Both the position numbers and the translations under genes were made by a program. Positions 16,633-24,402 of a stretch of DNA of 64,000 bases are shown piece by piece. The DNA comes from JBFWMG01 sp050251715 (lineage in GTDB: Bacteria; Desulfobacterota; Desulfovibrionia; Desulfovibrionales; Desulfovibrionaceae): assembly GCA_050251715.1 (NCBI GenBank), contig JBFWMG010000005.1, positions 124,001-188,000 of the forward strand. Reading direction: 5' to 3'. Numbering within the stretch: the stretch's first letter is position 1; each line of letters begins with the position of its first letter. The notes below the pieces were generated by a model. The model had not been told where the DNA came from. It did not search any database and was given only the letters and a program-made list of their open reading frames with translations.

Positions 16633-16943
16633 TCCTCCTGGCCATCGTGGGCATGGCCGCCGTAACCTACATCCCCCGCGTGACGCCCATCTGGGCGCTC
16701 GCCTCGCGCGCCCTGCCCGACCTGGCCGTCAAGTGGCTCGGCTACGTGCCCACGGCCGTGCTGGCCGCCCTGCTCGCGCCCTCGCTCCTGCTCGCCGACG
16801 GCGCGCTCGACCTCTCGGCGCGCAACGTCTTTTTGTGGGCCGCCGCCCCCACCCTGCTCGTGGCCTGGAAAACCCGCAGCTTCTTTGGCGCCGTGGCCGT
16901 GGGCATGGGCTGCGTGGCCGCCCTGCGCCTCTTTTTGGCCTGA
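16617..16943 (+). CDS. azlD: AzlD-family branched-chain amino acid exporter, small subunit
   Basis: This 108-residue membrane protein is the small partner of AzlC. It shows the family pattern AVTYIPRVTPIWAL, then KWLGYVPTAVLAALLAP, then hydrophobic segments ending VAVGMGCVAALRLFLA. It starts inside the last codons of azlC in another frame (ATG at 16617), so translation of the two is almost certainly coupled. The length is normal for the family. No further gene belongs to this unit before the phospholipase D gene 196 bp on. Confidence 0.93.
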   Translation: MDQKLILLAIVGMAAVTYIPRVTPIWALASRALPDLAVKWLGYVPTAVLAALLAPSLLLADGALDLSARNVFLWAAAPTLLVAWKTRSFFGAVAVGMGCVAALRLFLA

Positions 16944-17027
16944 TCCGCCCGCCGCCCGCCACGGCGCAGGCAGGGCGCCGCCCAGGGCAGACGCCTCCCC
17001 GCATCCGGCTCCCAAAAGGCTTGCCGA

Positions 17028-17057
17028 TTGACAGATTCCGCAGGAAAAGGATAGCGT
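17028..17057 (+). promoter_or_regulatory. possible promoter of the phospholipase D gene
   Basis: A consensus TTGACA (17028-17033) is followed after 18 bp by a poor -10, TAGCGT (17052-17057). The ATG lies at 17140. Confidence 0.3.
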
Positions 17058-17139
17058 TCATACTGCCCTACCACCCAATCCGGCCCGCCGCGCCCAGCCA
17101 AGACCGCGCCTGACGGGGCCGCCACGCGGGAGCAGCCCC

Positions 17140-18519
17140 ATGACGTGGAACGTGACGTTGTATTACGTCGCCCTGGTGCTCGGCGTCGTGCTCGCCCTGG
17201 TCACCGTCATCAAGATCATACGCACGCAATTCACGCCGTCCGCCAAAATCGCCTGGCTACTGCTCATCATCCTGCTTCCCTTTGCGGGCGTGCCCCTCTA
17301 CCTGATCTTCGGCGGCCGCAAGCTCCGCCGCAAGGCCCGCAGCAAGGCCGACATCCACCTCCTTGCCCTCGACGAGGTGCCGCCGCACCAGGCCGCCCCC
17401 CTCGACCACCTGCTGCGCTCCTTCGGCCTGCCGGGCGCCACCCCCGGCAACCGCATCACCCTGCAAACCACGGGCGGAGAACGGTACGAGGCGCTGGCCG
17501 CCATCATCCGCAACGCCCAGCACTCCCTGCACCTGTGCACCTTCAGCCTCGGATGGGGCGAGGTGGGCCGCTCCATCGTGGACATGCTGGCCGAGCGCGC
17601 CCGCGACGGCGTGCGCGTGCGCCTGCTGCTCGACGACGTAGGCTGCATGTACCTGCCCAAATTCATCCTGCGCCCCCTGCTGCGCTCCGGCGGGTCCGTG
17701 GCCTGGTTCATGCCCGTGTTCAGCCCGGTGCGCGCCTTCAACCTCAACCTGCGCAACCACCGCAAGATCGTGGTGGCCGACGACCGCATCGCCATGTCCG
17801 GCGGCGCCAACCTGTCCAACAAATACATGGGGCCGCCGCCCTGGCGCGATCTCTGGCGCGACCTTTCCTTTACCGTGGAAGGCCCGGCCGTGCGCCAGTT
17901 CTCCGACATCTTCCGCTCGGACTGGGAATACGCCCACGGCGAAACCATCGACCCGCCCATCACCCCCCCGGATCAACCCGGCGCGGCCATCGCCCAGGTC
18001 GTGCCCTCCGGCCCCGACGTGCCCCGCGACATCTTCTACGACTGCCTGCTCTCCCTCATCTTCCAGGCCCAACACCGCCTCTGGCTCGTGACCCCCTACT
18101 TCATACCCGACTACGCCCTTGAACAAGCCCTGCGCCTCGCGGCCCGCAAGGGCGTGGACCTGCGCATCATCCTGCCGCACCGCTCCGACCACCTGCTGGC
18201 CGATCTCGCCCGCGCCGAACATCTGCGCACCCTCCAGGAGGCCGGGGCGCGCATCTGCCTGTGCCCCGCCCCCATGCTCCACGCCAAAGCCCTGCTCGTG
18301 GACAACGGCCCCGTGCTCATCGGCTCGGCCAACCTCGATGTGCGCAGCCTGCTCTTCAACTACGAATCCATCATGGTCGCCTACGACACCCAAACCACCA
18401 CCCAAATCACCGACTGGATGCAAACCCTCATGGCCAACACCCGCACCGGTATCGCAAACCCCGGCCCGGTCCGCGCCTTCTGCGAAAGCCTGGCGGGCAT
18501 CGCCGCGCCGCTGCTGTAG
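17140..18519 (+). CDS. cardiolipin-synthase-like phospholipase D protein
   Basis: The protein probably joins two phosphatidylglycerols into cardiolipin at the inner membrane. Two N-terminal membrane segments (about residues 8-27 and 37-57, the latter ending LPFAGVPLYLIFGGRKLRR) are typical of bacterial cardiolipin synthases. Two HKD motifs follow: NHRKIVVADDRIAMSGG (about residue 206) and HAKALLVDNGPVLIGSANLD (about 381). The 459-residue length is slightly shorter than ClsA. The ATG at 17140 follows GGGAG. It stands alone with its own weak promoter. Confidence 0.88.
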   Translation: MTWNVTLYYVALVLGVVLALVTVIKIIRTQFTPSAKIAWLLLIILLPFAGVPLYLIFGGRKLRRKARSKADIHLLALDEVPPHQAAPLDHLLRSFGLPGATPGNRITLQTTGGERYEALAAIIRNAQHSLHLCTFSLGWGEVGRSIVDMLAERARDGVRVRLLLDDVGCMYLPKFILRPLLRSGGSVAWFMPVFSPVRAFNLNLRNHRKIVVADDRIAMSGGANLSNKYMGPPPWRDLWRDLSFTVEGPAVRQFSDIFRSDWEYAHGETIDPPITPPDQPGAAIAQVVPSGPDVPRDIFYDCLLSLIFQAQHRLWLVTPYFIPDYALEQALRLAARKGVDLRIILPHRSDHLLADLARAEHLRTLQEAGARICLCPAPMLHAKALLVDNGPVLIGSANLDVRSLLFNYESIMVAYDTQTTTQITDWMQTLMANTRTGIANPGPVRAFCESLAGIAAPLL

Positions 18520-18722
18520 GCCGCCCACTGGCGATGCCGGGGCGTCGCCCCAGCCCCAAGCCCCCAGCCGTCGGCACCCGGGGCGCGGCATCCCTGCCCT
18601 CGATATCCGCACGGTGCGCGTTGCCCACCACAGCGTGGCGGCCCGCCCCCTCGGCAGGGGGCATACGGCGCGGCGCGTTCCCCGTTCGCCGCAATTATTT
18701 TCCGTCAGCCCGCCGCTAGCGC

Positions 18723-18752
18723 TTGGCACTTTGGTTTATCAGGCATTATACT
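18723..18752 (+). promoter_or_regulatory. sigma70-type promoter giving a leaderless message
   Basis: TTGGCA (18723-18728) and TATACT (18747-18752) are 18 bp apart. The -10 ends only seven bases before the ATG at 18760, and no ribosome site is visible, so the transcript probably starts at or next to the start codon. Confidence 0.55.
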
Positions 18753-18759
18753 GTCTTCC

Positions 18760-19668
18760 ATGCGAATCCATTCCCTTCTTGCGTTGTGTGCGGGATGCGC
18801 GGCCACGGTTGCGCTCGTGGTGGCGCTGCCGCCTGCGGACGCCTGGGCCTGGGGACCGGGGGTGCATTTGGCCATGGGCTCGTATTTGTTGGACAATATA
18901 TCCCTGCTGCCCGTGCAGGTGGCCACGGTGCTGGCGGCGCATGCGGAGCCCTTCTTGTACGGGGCGTTGTCCGCGGACATCTTCATCGGCAAAGGCTCGC
19001 GGTTCACGCTGGGGCACAGCCATTCGTGGGACACGGCGTTCGCGTTGTTGCACGCGGCGGAGGAGGAACGGCGGCGGGCATTCGCATTCGGCTATCTGGC
19101 GCATCTGGCGGCGGACGTGGTGGCGCACAATTACTATGTGCCCAATGTGTTGGCGGCGCACCCCACGCGGGGCAAGTGGAGCCACGTGTACGTGGAGTCA
19201 CGGGCGGACGCCAAGGTGGAATGGGACAGGGCGCTGGCGGCGCGGCTGTTCCGCAAGCGGTTGCGGCGGTCGGACCGGCAATTGCTGGCCGCCACGGGCA
19301 AACAGGTGTTGACGTATGTCATCAAGAAGGGGGTGTACGGCGGCAGCGTGCGGCTGGTGGGGCGGACGGCATGGCGCAGGCTGGTGGCGTCGGCGGACGC
19401 CGTGCTGCCCATGGCGCGGGCGGACCGGTTTCTGGAATGGATGCTCGCCCTGGCCCTGGCGGTGGCGTTGGATTGCCTGAAGAATCCGGAGCGCTCGCGG
19501 GCGCGGCTGTTCGATCCCATCGGCAGCCGCAATCTGGCGTTGGTCAAGGGCATGGAAGGGCGCGTGCGGCGACGGGATCTGCTGGAGGCGCCGCCCTATG
19601 CGCCCGATCCGCGCTTGACGGCGTTGTTGGATGCGGCTGGTTTTTCGTGGTTGCCCGCGCAGGGATGA
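18760..19668 (+). CDS. zinc-dependent phospholipase C-like secreted protein
   Basis: The 302-residue protein has an N-terminal signal peptide (about residues 1-29, ending PPADAWA). The mature chain starts WGPGVHLAMGSYLLDN, which matches the zinc-dependent phospholipase C / S1-P1 nuclease-like fold, where the mature N-terminal tryptophan and histidines bind zinc. Further candidate ligands are D in LSADIFIGKG, H in GHSHSWDTA and the HLAADVVAHNYYVPN segment, a strong family mark. I infer an exported hydrolase of phospholipids or phosphate esters. The reaction itself cannot be told from the sequence. It probably has a leaderless message. Confidence 0.82.
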   Translation: MRIHSLLALCAGCAATVALVVALPPADAWAWGPGVHLAMGSYLLDNISLLPVQVATVLAAHAEPFLYGALSADIFIGKGSRFTLGHSHSWDTAFALLHAAEEERRRAFAFGYLAHLAADVVAHNYYVPNVLAAHPTRGKWSHVYVESRADAKVEWDRALAARLFRKRLRRSDRQLLAATGKQVLTYVIKKGVYGGSVRLVGRTAWRRLVASADAVLPMARADRFLEWMLALALAVALDCLKNPERSRARLFDPIGSRNLALVKGMEGRVRRRDLLEAPPYAPDPRLTALLDAAGFSWLPAQG

Positions 19669-19692
19669 GCGGGAAGAGGCGCCGGGGCGTGA

Positions 19693-19795
19693 GCGCATTG
19701 TCACATTGAAACACTGCAATGATTTGAAATAATGAAGCATTATTGCAACACAATACATAAGAGCATCGCATCTTTTTCAAAGGCAAGATGCCCTA
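19693..19795. repeat. 103-bp triple-hairpin repeat, copy A
   Basis: This AT-rich unit runs from GCGCATT to CCCTA in the same orientation as copy B (43033-43135). The middle hairpin is TTGAAATAATG-AAG-CATTATTGCAA, with one mismatch; the other two hairpins are eroded. The last three bases are the TAG stop of the minus-strand gene that begins at 20167. It fills the gap behind the phospholipase C gene. Confidence 0.85.
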
Positions 19796-20167
19796 GAAGT
19801 TGTAGCGATAGAAAAGGCCGTCGGAAAAATCCTGCAGGGTGACGAGATTGCGGCGCACCGTGCCGGTAAAGGTTGTGGCGGGCGCGCCGGGCGCGGTGGT
19901 CACGGAACCGTGGAAGGTTTCGGCGGCTATGGAAAGGGTGATGCGCAGGGTTGTTCCGGGCATGGAAAGGAGCATGCCGCCTGGCTGCGGCGCGCCCATG
20001 AGCCGTCTGCCGCCATGGGGGTCGAACAGGTCCGCGCCGTGGGGCGTGGCATGGCCAGCCAGCGGCACGGACACGGCGCTGTGGCAATCGAAGACGCAGG
20101 CCACGTTCTGGCCGGTGACGAGCCGCGCCGCCACGTTGGCCAGACATGCGCGAAGGTGGTCGTCCAT
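19793..20167 (-). CDS. hypothetical protein, 124 aa
   Basis: I do not recognise this gene. The ATG at 20167 has an AAAGGA site six bases upstream. The sequence starts MDDHLRACLANVAARLVTG and has no signal peptide or membrane segment. It reads as a beta-rich domain with many glycines (PHGADLFDPHGGRRLMGAPQ; VTTAPGAPATTFTGTVRRN). The stop codon and the bases beyond it belong to the 103-bp repeat, so the C-terminus may have been set by insertion of that repeat. It is divergent from the chloride channel gene. Confidence 0.65.
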   Translation of the reverse strand: MDDHLRACLANVAARLVTGQNVACVFDCHSAVSVPLAGHATPHGADLFDPHGGRRLMGAPQPGGMLLSMPGTTLRITLSIAAETFHGSVTTAPGAPATTFTGTVRRNLVTLQDFSDGLFYRYNF

Positions 20168-20233
20168 GGGATTCCTTTCTCCATGACAAGGGGCCAAACG
20201 CCGCTCGCCCGGTTGGCTGGTGCGCCGAATTCC

Positions 20234-20262
20234 TTGCCAAAAAAAGGAAAACACCGCACTAT
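20234..20262 (+). promoter_or_regulatory. possible promoter of the chloride channel gene
   Basis: TTGCCA (20234-20239) and CACTAT (20257-20262) are separated by 17 bp. This position fits a start codon at 20343 better than more upstream in-frame starts. Confidence 0.35.
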
Positions 20263-20342
20263 CCAAATACCTTGCCCCGTTGAAGGCATGCCGCCACAAC
20301 ACAACCGCGTCGTCTCTGGACGCGCTGTTGACGGGAGACACC

Positions 20343-22121
20343 GTGCAGGATTTTCGTACAAGACTCAACCACTGGCGGTTCAGCAATTGGCCGCGCCACA
20401 TCCGCTGGCTCGTACTCAGCATCCTTGTGGGCATAGTGGCAGGTTTTGGCGCGGTGTTTTTCGACAAGCTGCTTGACCTGTCCCTGAAATACCTGCTGCA
20501 CCTGCCGCTCAGCTTCTTCCACCCCGGCGTGGGCGACCCCATGAAGGCCGAGGCGCGGTTCGGCGCCCTCTATTCGGGGTGGATCGTGCCCATCGCCACG
20601 CTGGGCGGGCTGCTGTCCGGGCTGCTGGTCTTTCTGGTCGCGCCCGAGGCGGAGGGACACGGCACGGACGCGATGATCGAGTCGTTCCACCTGCGCGGCG
20701 GGGCCATCCGCAAGCGCGCGCCGTTGGTCAAGATCATTGCCTCGGCCCTGACCATCGGCAGCGGCGGTTCGGCGGGCAAGGAGGGGCCCATCGCGCAGAT
20801 CGGGTCCGGCTTCGGGTCCATTCTCGCCTCGGTGTTGCGGCTGAAGCCGCAGGAGCGGCGCATCCTGCTGCTGGCGGGCGCCGCCGGGGGCATCGGGGCC
20901 ATTTTCCAGGCGCCGCTGGGCGCGGCGCTGTTCGTGCCCGGCGTGCTGTACCGCGACACGGAGTATGAATTCGAGGCCATTCTGCCGTGCATCATCTCGG
21001 CCATTGTGGCGCACTCGATCTTTTCCCAGGTTTTTGGCCGCCACGCCCTGTTCCAGCCCGGCCCGCTTGATTTCGCCATGCCCGGCGAGCTGTTGCCGTA
21101 CGCCATCTTCGGGGTGGTGTGCGCGGCGGTGGGTTATGCGTACATCAAGGTCTTTTACGGCATGCGCGACCATTTTTTCAAGCGCATCCCCGTTCCCCGC
21201 ATTTTCAAGCCCGCCATAGGCGGGTTCCTGCTCGGCTGCGTGGCCATGTACTACCCCCAGGTCATCGACGGCGGCTATGCCTGGATACAGGCGGCCATGG
21301 AAGGCAAGCTGGTGTGGAACGTCATGCTGGCGCTGGTGTTCGTCAAGATCCTCGCCACCTCCTTCACGATCAGCTCCGGCGGCAGCGGCGGCGTGTTCGG
21401 TCCGTCGGTGTTCATAGGGGCCATGCTGGGCGGCGCGTTCGGGTTCATGGGGCACGAATTCTTTCCGCACTGGGTGCAAAACCCCTCGGCCTTCATCCTG
21501 GTGGGCATGGGCGGGTTCTTTTCCGGCGTGGCCAAGGTGCCCATTTCGTCCATCATCATGGCGTGCGAGATGAGTTCGAGCTACACGCTGCTCGTGCCGC
21601 TCATGGTGGTGTCCACGCTGTCGTTCCTGCTGCTGGGCAAGGTGAGCCTGTATGAAAAGCAATACGCCACGCGCCTTGACTCGCCCGCGCACATCACGGA
21701 GTTCGCACGGGGGCTCTTGTCCAACATGTACGTGCGCGACGCGGTGACGCAGCAGTATGTGAGCGTGCTGGAGGAGAACATGCCGTTCCGGCTGCTGGTC
21801 AAGATCATGACCAGTTCCCCGGAATCCTATTTCCCCATTGTCAACGACCAGGGCAAGATGACGGGCATCATCTCCATCAACGACATCCGGGAGGTCATGT
21901 TCGACGACCATCTGGACGATCTGCTGGTGGCCAAGGACGTGGCCACATCCAAGGTGGTGCGCGTGCTGTGGAACGATTCGTTGCAGCAGGCGTTGGACAA
22001 GATGGTCAAGCTCAACGTCAACGAGCTGCCGGTGGTGCATGAAAACGACCCGGACCGCATCGTGTCGCTGATCACCAAGCAGGACATCATCACCTATTAT
22101 TACGAAAAGGGCGGGCTGTAG
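20343..22121 (+). CDS. ClC-type chloride channel/transporter with CBS domains
   Basis: This inner-membrane protein moves chloride, as a channel or in exchange for protons. The selectivity-filter motifs are present: GSGGSAGKEGP (about residue 139), whose glutamate corresponds to the gating glutamate of the family, and SSGGSGGVFGPSVFIGAMLG near residue 345. About ten hydrophobic helices span residues 20-430. Two CBS domains follow (MYVRDAVTQQYVSVLEE and DVATSKVVRVLWNDSLQQAL), which usually bind adenine nucleotides. I chose the GTG at 20343 because GGGAGA precedes it and a likely promoter lies upstream. The total is 592 residues. Confidence 0.92.
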   Translation: MQDFRTRLNHWRFSNWPRHIRWLVLSILVGIVAGFGAVFFDKLLDLSLKYLLHLPLSFFHPGVGDPMKAEARFGALYSGWIVPIATLGGLLSGLLVFLVAPEAEGHGTDAMIESFHLRGGAIRKRAPLVKIIASALTIGSGGSAGKEGPIAQIGSGFGSILASVLRLKPQERRILLLAGAAGGIGAIFQAPLGAALFVPGVLYRDTEYEFEAILPCIISAIVAHSIFSQVFGRHALFQPGPLDFAMPGELLPYAIFGVVCAAVGYAYIKVFYGMRDHFFKRIPVPRIFKPAIGGFLLGCVAMYYPQVIDGGYAWIQAAMEGKLVWNVMLALVFVKILATSFTISSGGSGGVFGPSVFIGAMLGGAFGFMGHEFFPHWVQNPSAFILVGMGGFFSGVAKVPISSIIMACEMSSSYTLLVPLMVVSTLSFLLLGKVSLYEKQYATRLDSPAHITEFARGLLSNMYVRDAVTQQYVSVLEENMPFRLLVKIMTSSPESYFPIVNDQGKMTGIISINDIREVMFDDHLDDLLVAKDVATSKVVRVLWNDSLQQALDKMVKLNVNELPVVHENDPDRIVSLITKQDIITYYYEKGGL

Positions 22122-22145
22122 CCCGCGCGTCCGGCGACCGGTTCC

Positions 22146-23045
22146 ATGAGCGACACACCCTATCGCATCGGCATTGACCTGGGCGGCACCAAGATCGAGG
22201 CCGTGCTGCTGGGGCCGGACCTGGCCGAGGTACGGCGCGAGCGCACGCCGTCGCCCGCCGCCCTGGGGTACGAGGCCATGCGCGCGGCCTGCGCCGCCCA
22301 GGTGGCGGCCATGGCGGCGCACGTGCCCAAGGGCGCGGCCTGCACCGTGGGCGTGGGCATTCCCGGCTCCATCAACGCCCGCACCGGGCTGGTGCAGAAC
22401 GCCAACTCCACCTGCCTCATCGGCCATGCCTTTCAGGCGGACCTGGAGGCGGACCTTGGCCGGGCGGTGGCCATGCGCAACGATGCGGACTGTTTTACCC
22501 TGGCGGAATGCCGGGCCGGGGCGGGCCAGGGGTACGGGCTGGTGTTCGGCGTCATCATGGGCACGGGCTGCGGCGGCGGCATCTGCGTGGACGGGGTGGT
22601 GCGCCAGGGGCCGCACGGCATTGCGGGCGAGTGGGGACACGTGAGCGTGGACCCGCTGGGACCGCCCTGCTACTGCGGCAAGCGGGGGTGTGTGGAAACG
22701 CTCATCAGCGGTTCGGGCGTGGAGCGCGCCTTTTACGGCGCCACCGGCAGACGGCTGGCCATGCGGGACATCGTGGCCGGAGCCGCAACGGGCGACGCGG
22801 CGTGCGCACGGGCCATGGACCGCTTTTTGGAGGATTTCGGCCGCTGCCTGGGCGGGCTCATTTCCGTGCTCGACCCGGACGCGGTGGTGCTGGGCGGCGG
22901 CCTGTCCAACATCGACGCCCTGTACGGCGCGGGCCTGGAGCGGGTACGGCGCTACGCCTTTCACGGCGACCTGCGCACGCCGGTGCTGCGGCATCGGCTG
23001 GGCGACGCGGCGGGCGTGCTGGGCGCGGCCTGGATAGGCATCTAG
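22146..23045 (+). CDS. ROK-family sugar kinase
   Basis: The 299-residue protein phosphorylates a hexose or N-acetylhexosamine with ATP. It has the phosphate-1 loop GIDLGGTKIEAVLL at residue 9, the ROK region with GTGCGGGICVDG, and the zinc site CYCGKRGCVE near residue 178, preceded by the GEWGH segment that contacts the sugar. It is full length for the family. It follows the chloride channel after 24 bp on the same strand, with the ATG at 22146. Glucokinase, fructokinase or N-acetylglucosamine kinase cannot be told apart here, and no sugar-uptake gene is adjacent. Confidence 0.9.
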   Translation: MSDTPYRIGIDLGGTKIEAVLLGPDLAEVRRERTPSPAALGYEAMRAACAAQVAAMAAHVPKGAACTVGVGIPGSINARTGLVQNANSTCLIGHAFQADLEADLGRAVAMRNDADCFTLAECRAGAGQGYGLVFGVIMGTGCGGGICVDGVVRQGPHGIAGEWGHVSVDPLGPPCYCGKRGCVETLISGSGVERAFYGATGRRLAMRDIVAGAATGDAACARAMDRFLEDFGRCLGGLISVLDPDAVVLGGGLSNIDALYGAGLERVRRYAFHGDLRTPVLRHRLGDAAGVLGAAWIGI

Positions 23046-23172
23046 ACCGCGCCACGGCAGGACGGCCCGCGCGCCGTCCGCAACCACGCGAGCCATGCTG
23101 CCCACGTGATTGTATTGACCGCCGCGCCTCGTGTGTGGGGGGGGAACGCCCGCCCCCGGCGCAAGAGAGCAA

Positions 23173-23224
23173 GGCAAGGCCTTGCCGCTGCATCAAAATA
23201 GGGTATCATGCCGCAAGGCCTTGC
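23173..23224 (+). promoter_or_regulatory. promoter flanked by twin palindromes, upstream of the FIST operon
   Basis: TTGCCG (23182-23187) and TATCAT (23204-23209), 16 bp apart, form a promoter. A 14-bp palindrome GGCAAGGCCTTGCC (23173-23186) overlaps the -35, and a 12-bp palindrome GCAAGGCCTTGC (23213-23224) covers the predicted start. The identical cores have centres 39 bp apart, as expected for two operator sites. Confidence 0.5.
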
Positions 23225-23262
23225 CCCGTTTTGGCACGGCTCCCGCGACAAGGAGAACAGAG

Positions 23263-24402
23263 ATGCGCATTGAGCAACGAGCGTGGACCAGGGAACAGGG
23301 ATGGACGGAACCCGGAACGGATCCCCTCCTGTCCGCGCCCCAACTCGTCCTGGTCTTCGGTGCGGGCCAAGCCCTGGCCGACCCCGCGCTCCTGCGCGCT
23401 GTGGAGGCCATGTACCCCGGCGCGTTGCGCTTCGGCTGCTCCACTGCCGGAGAAGTCGACCGCGACGTGGTGCGCGACGAATCCCTGGCGGTCACGGCGG
23501 TGCGTTTCGACCACACCACCATCGCCAGCGCGGCGTGCGACCTCGACGCGTGCGGCGACATGGCGGCCACGGGCAAGGCCATCGCCTCAAGGCTGCCAAG
23601 GGAAGGGCTCCGGCACGTTCTCCTCCTGTCCGACGGACTGCACGTCAACGGCACGGCCCTGGCCAACAGCCTCATGAAGCACCTGCCGCCAGGCGTGACC
23701 GTGACCGGAGGGCTGGCGGCCGACGGGCCGCGTTTCCAGCAGACCCTTGTGCTGCTCGGCGACGAGGCCCGGCCGCGCATCGTGGCCGCCGTGGGCCTGT
23801 ACTCCGATCGCCTGCGCCTGGGGTTCGGTTCGCGCGGCGGCTGGGATCCCTTTGGCCCCGAACGGATCATCACCCGGTCGCGCGGCAACGTGCTGTACGA
23901 GATGGACGGCGGCTCCGCCCTCGCCCTTTACAAAAAATATCTGGGCAAGCATGCCGCGGGCCTGCCCGCCACAGGCCTGCTTTTTCCCCTGAGCCTCAAG
24001 GGTGACGACTCGGACGCGGATGGCATGGTGCGCACCCTGCTTGCCGTGAACGAAGAGGATCAATCCATGACCTTTGCGGGCGACATGCCCGAAGGGAGCC
24101 GCGCCCGGCTGATGAAGGCCAACCTTGACAGGCTGGTGGACGGGGCGCACCGTGCGGCTGTGGAAAGCCTGGACGGGCTTGACGGCATGACGCCCGCGTT
24201 TGCCCTCTGCATCAGCTGCGTCGGCAGAAAGCTCATCATGAAGCAGCGCGTGGAAGAGGAGGTGGAAGCCGTGCGCGGCGTGTACGGCCCGGATGCCGCC
24301 ATTGCGGGCTTCTATTCCTATGGCGAGATATCCCCCACCCCCACCGGAACCTGTGGGCTGCACAATCAAACCATGACCATCACCACGTTTGCCGAAATAT
24401 GA
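23263..24402 (+). CDS. FIST domain sensory protein
   Basis: The 379-residue protein is a FIST_N plus FIST_C protein, a ligand-sensing module often paired with signalling enzymes. Recognisable parts are LVFGAGQALADPALL, RFGCSTAGEV and GGLAADGPRFQQTLVLLGD in the N-terminal domain. ALALYKKYLGKHA and the closing AIAGFYSYGEISPTPTGTCG, with NQTMTITT, belong to the C-terminal domain. There is no signal peptide or membrane segment, so it senses a cytoplasmic compound, possibly an amino acid. The ATG at 23263 follows AGGAG. The stop overlaps the kinase start by four bases, which indicates a sensor-kinase pair. Confidence 0.9.
   Translation: MRIEQRAWTREQGWTEPGTDPLLSAPQLVLVFGAGQALADPALLRAVEAMYPGALRFGCSTAGEVDRDVVRDESLAVTAVRFDHTTIASAACDLDACGDMAATGKAIASRLPREGLRHVLLLSDGLHVNGTALANSLMKHLPPGVTVTGGLAADGPRFQQTLVLLGDEARPRIVAAVGLYSDRLRLGFGSRGGWDPFGPERIITRSRGNVLYEMDGGSALALYKKYLGKHAAGLPATGLLFPLSLKGDDSDADGMVRTLLAVNEEDQSMTFAGDMPEGSRARLMKANLDRLVDGAHRAAVESLDGLDGMTPAFALCISCVGRKLIMKQRVEEEVEAVRGVYGPDAAIAGFYSYGEISPTPTGTCGLHNQTMTITTFAEI

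Noticed and set aside
20259..23177. A 972-residue open frame on the minus strand
   Set aside because: It lies antisense to the chloride channel and ROK kinase genes, is rich in H, Q, G and A as expected of a shadow frame, and has no recognisable domain.
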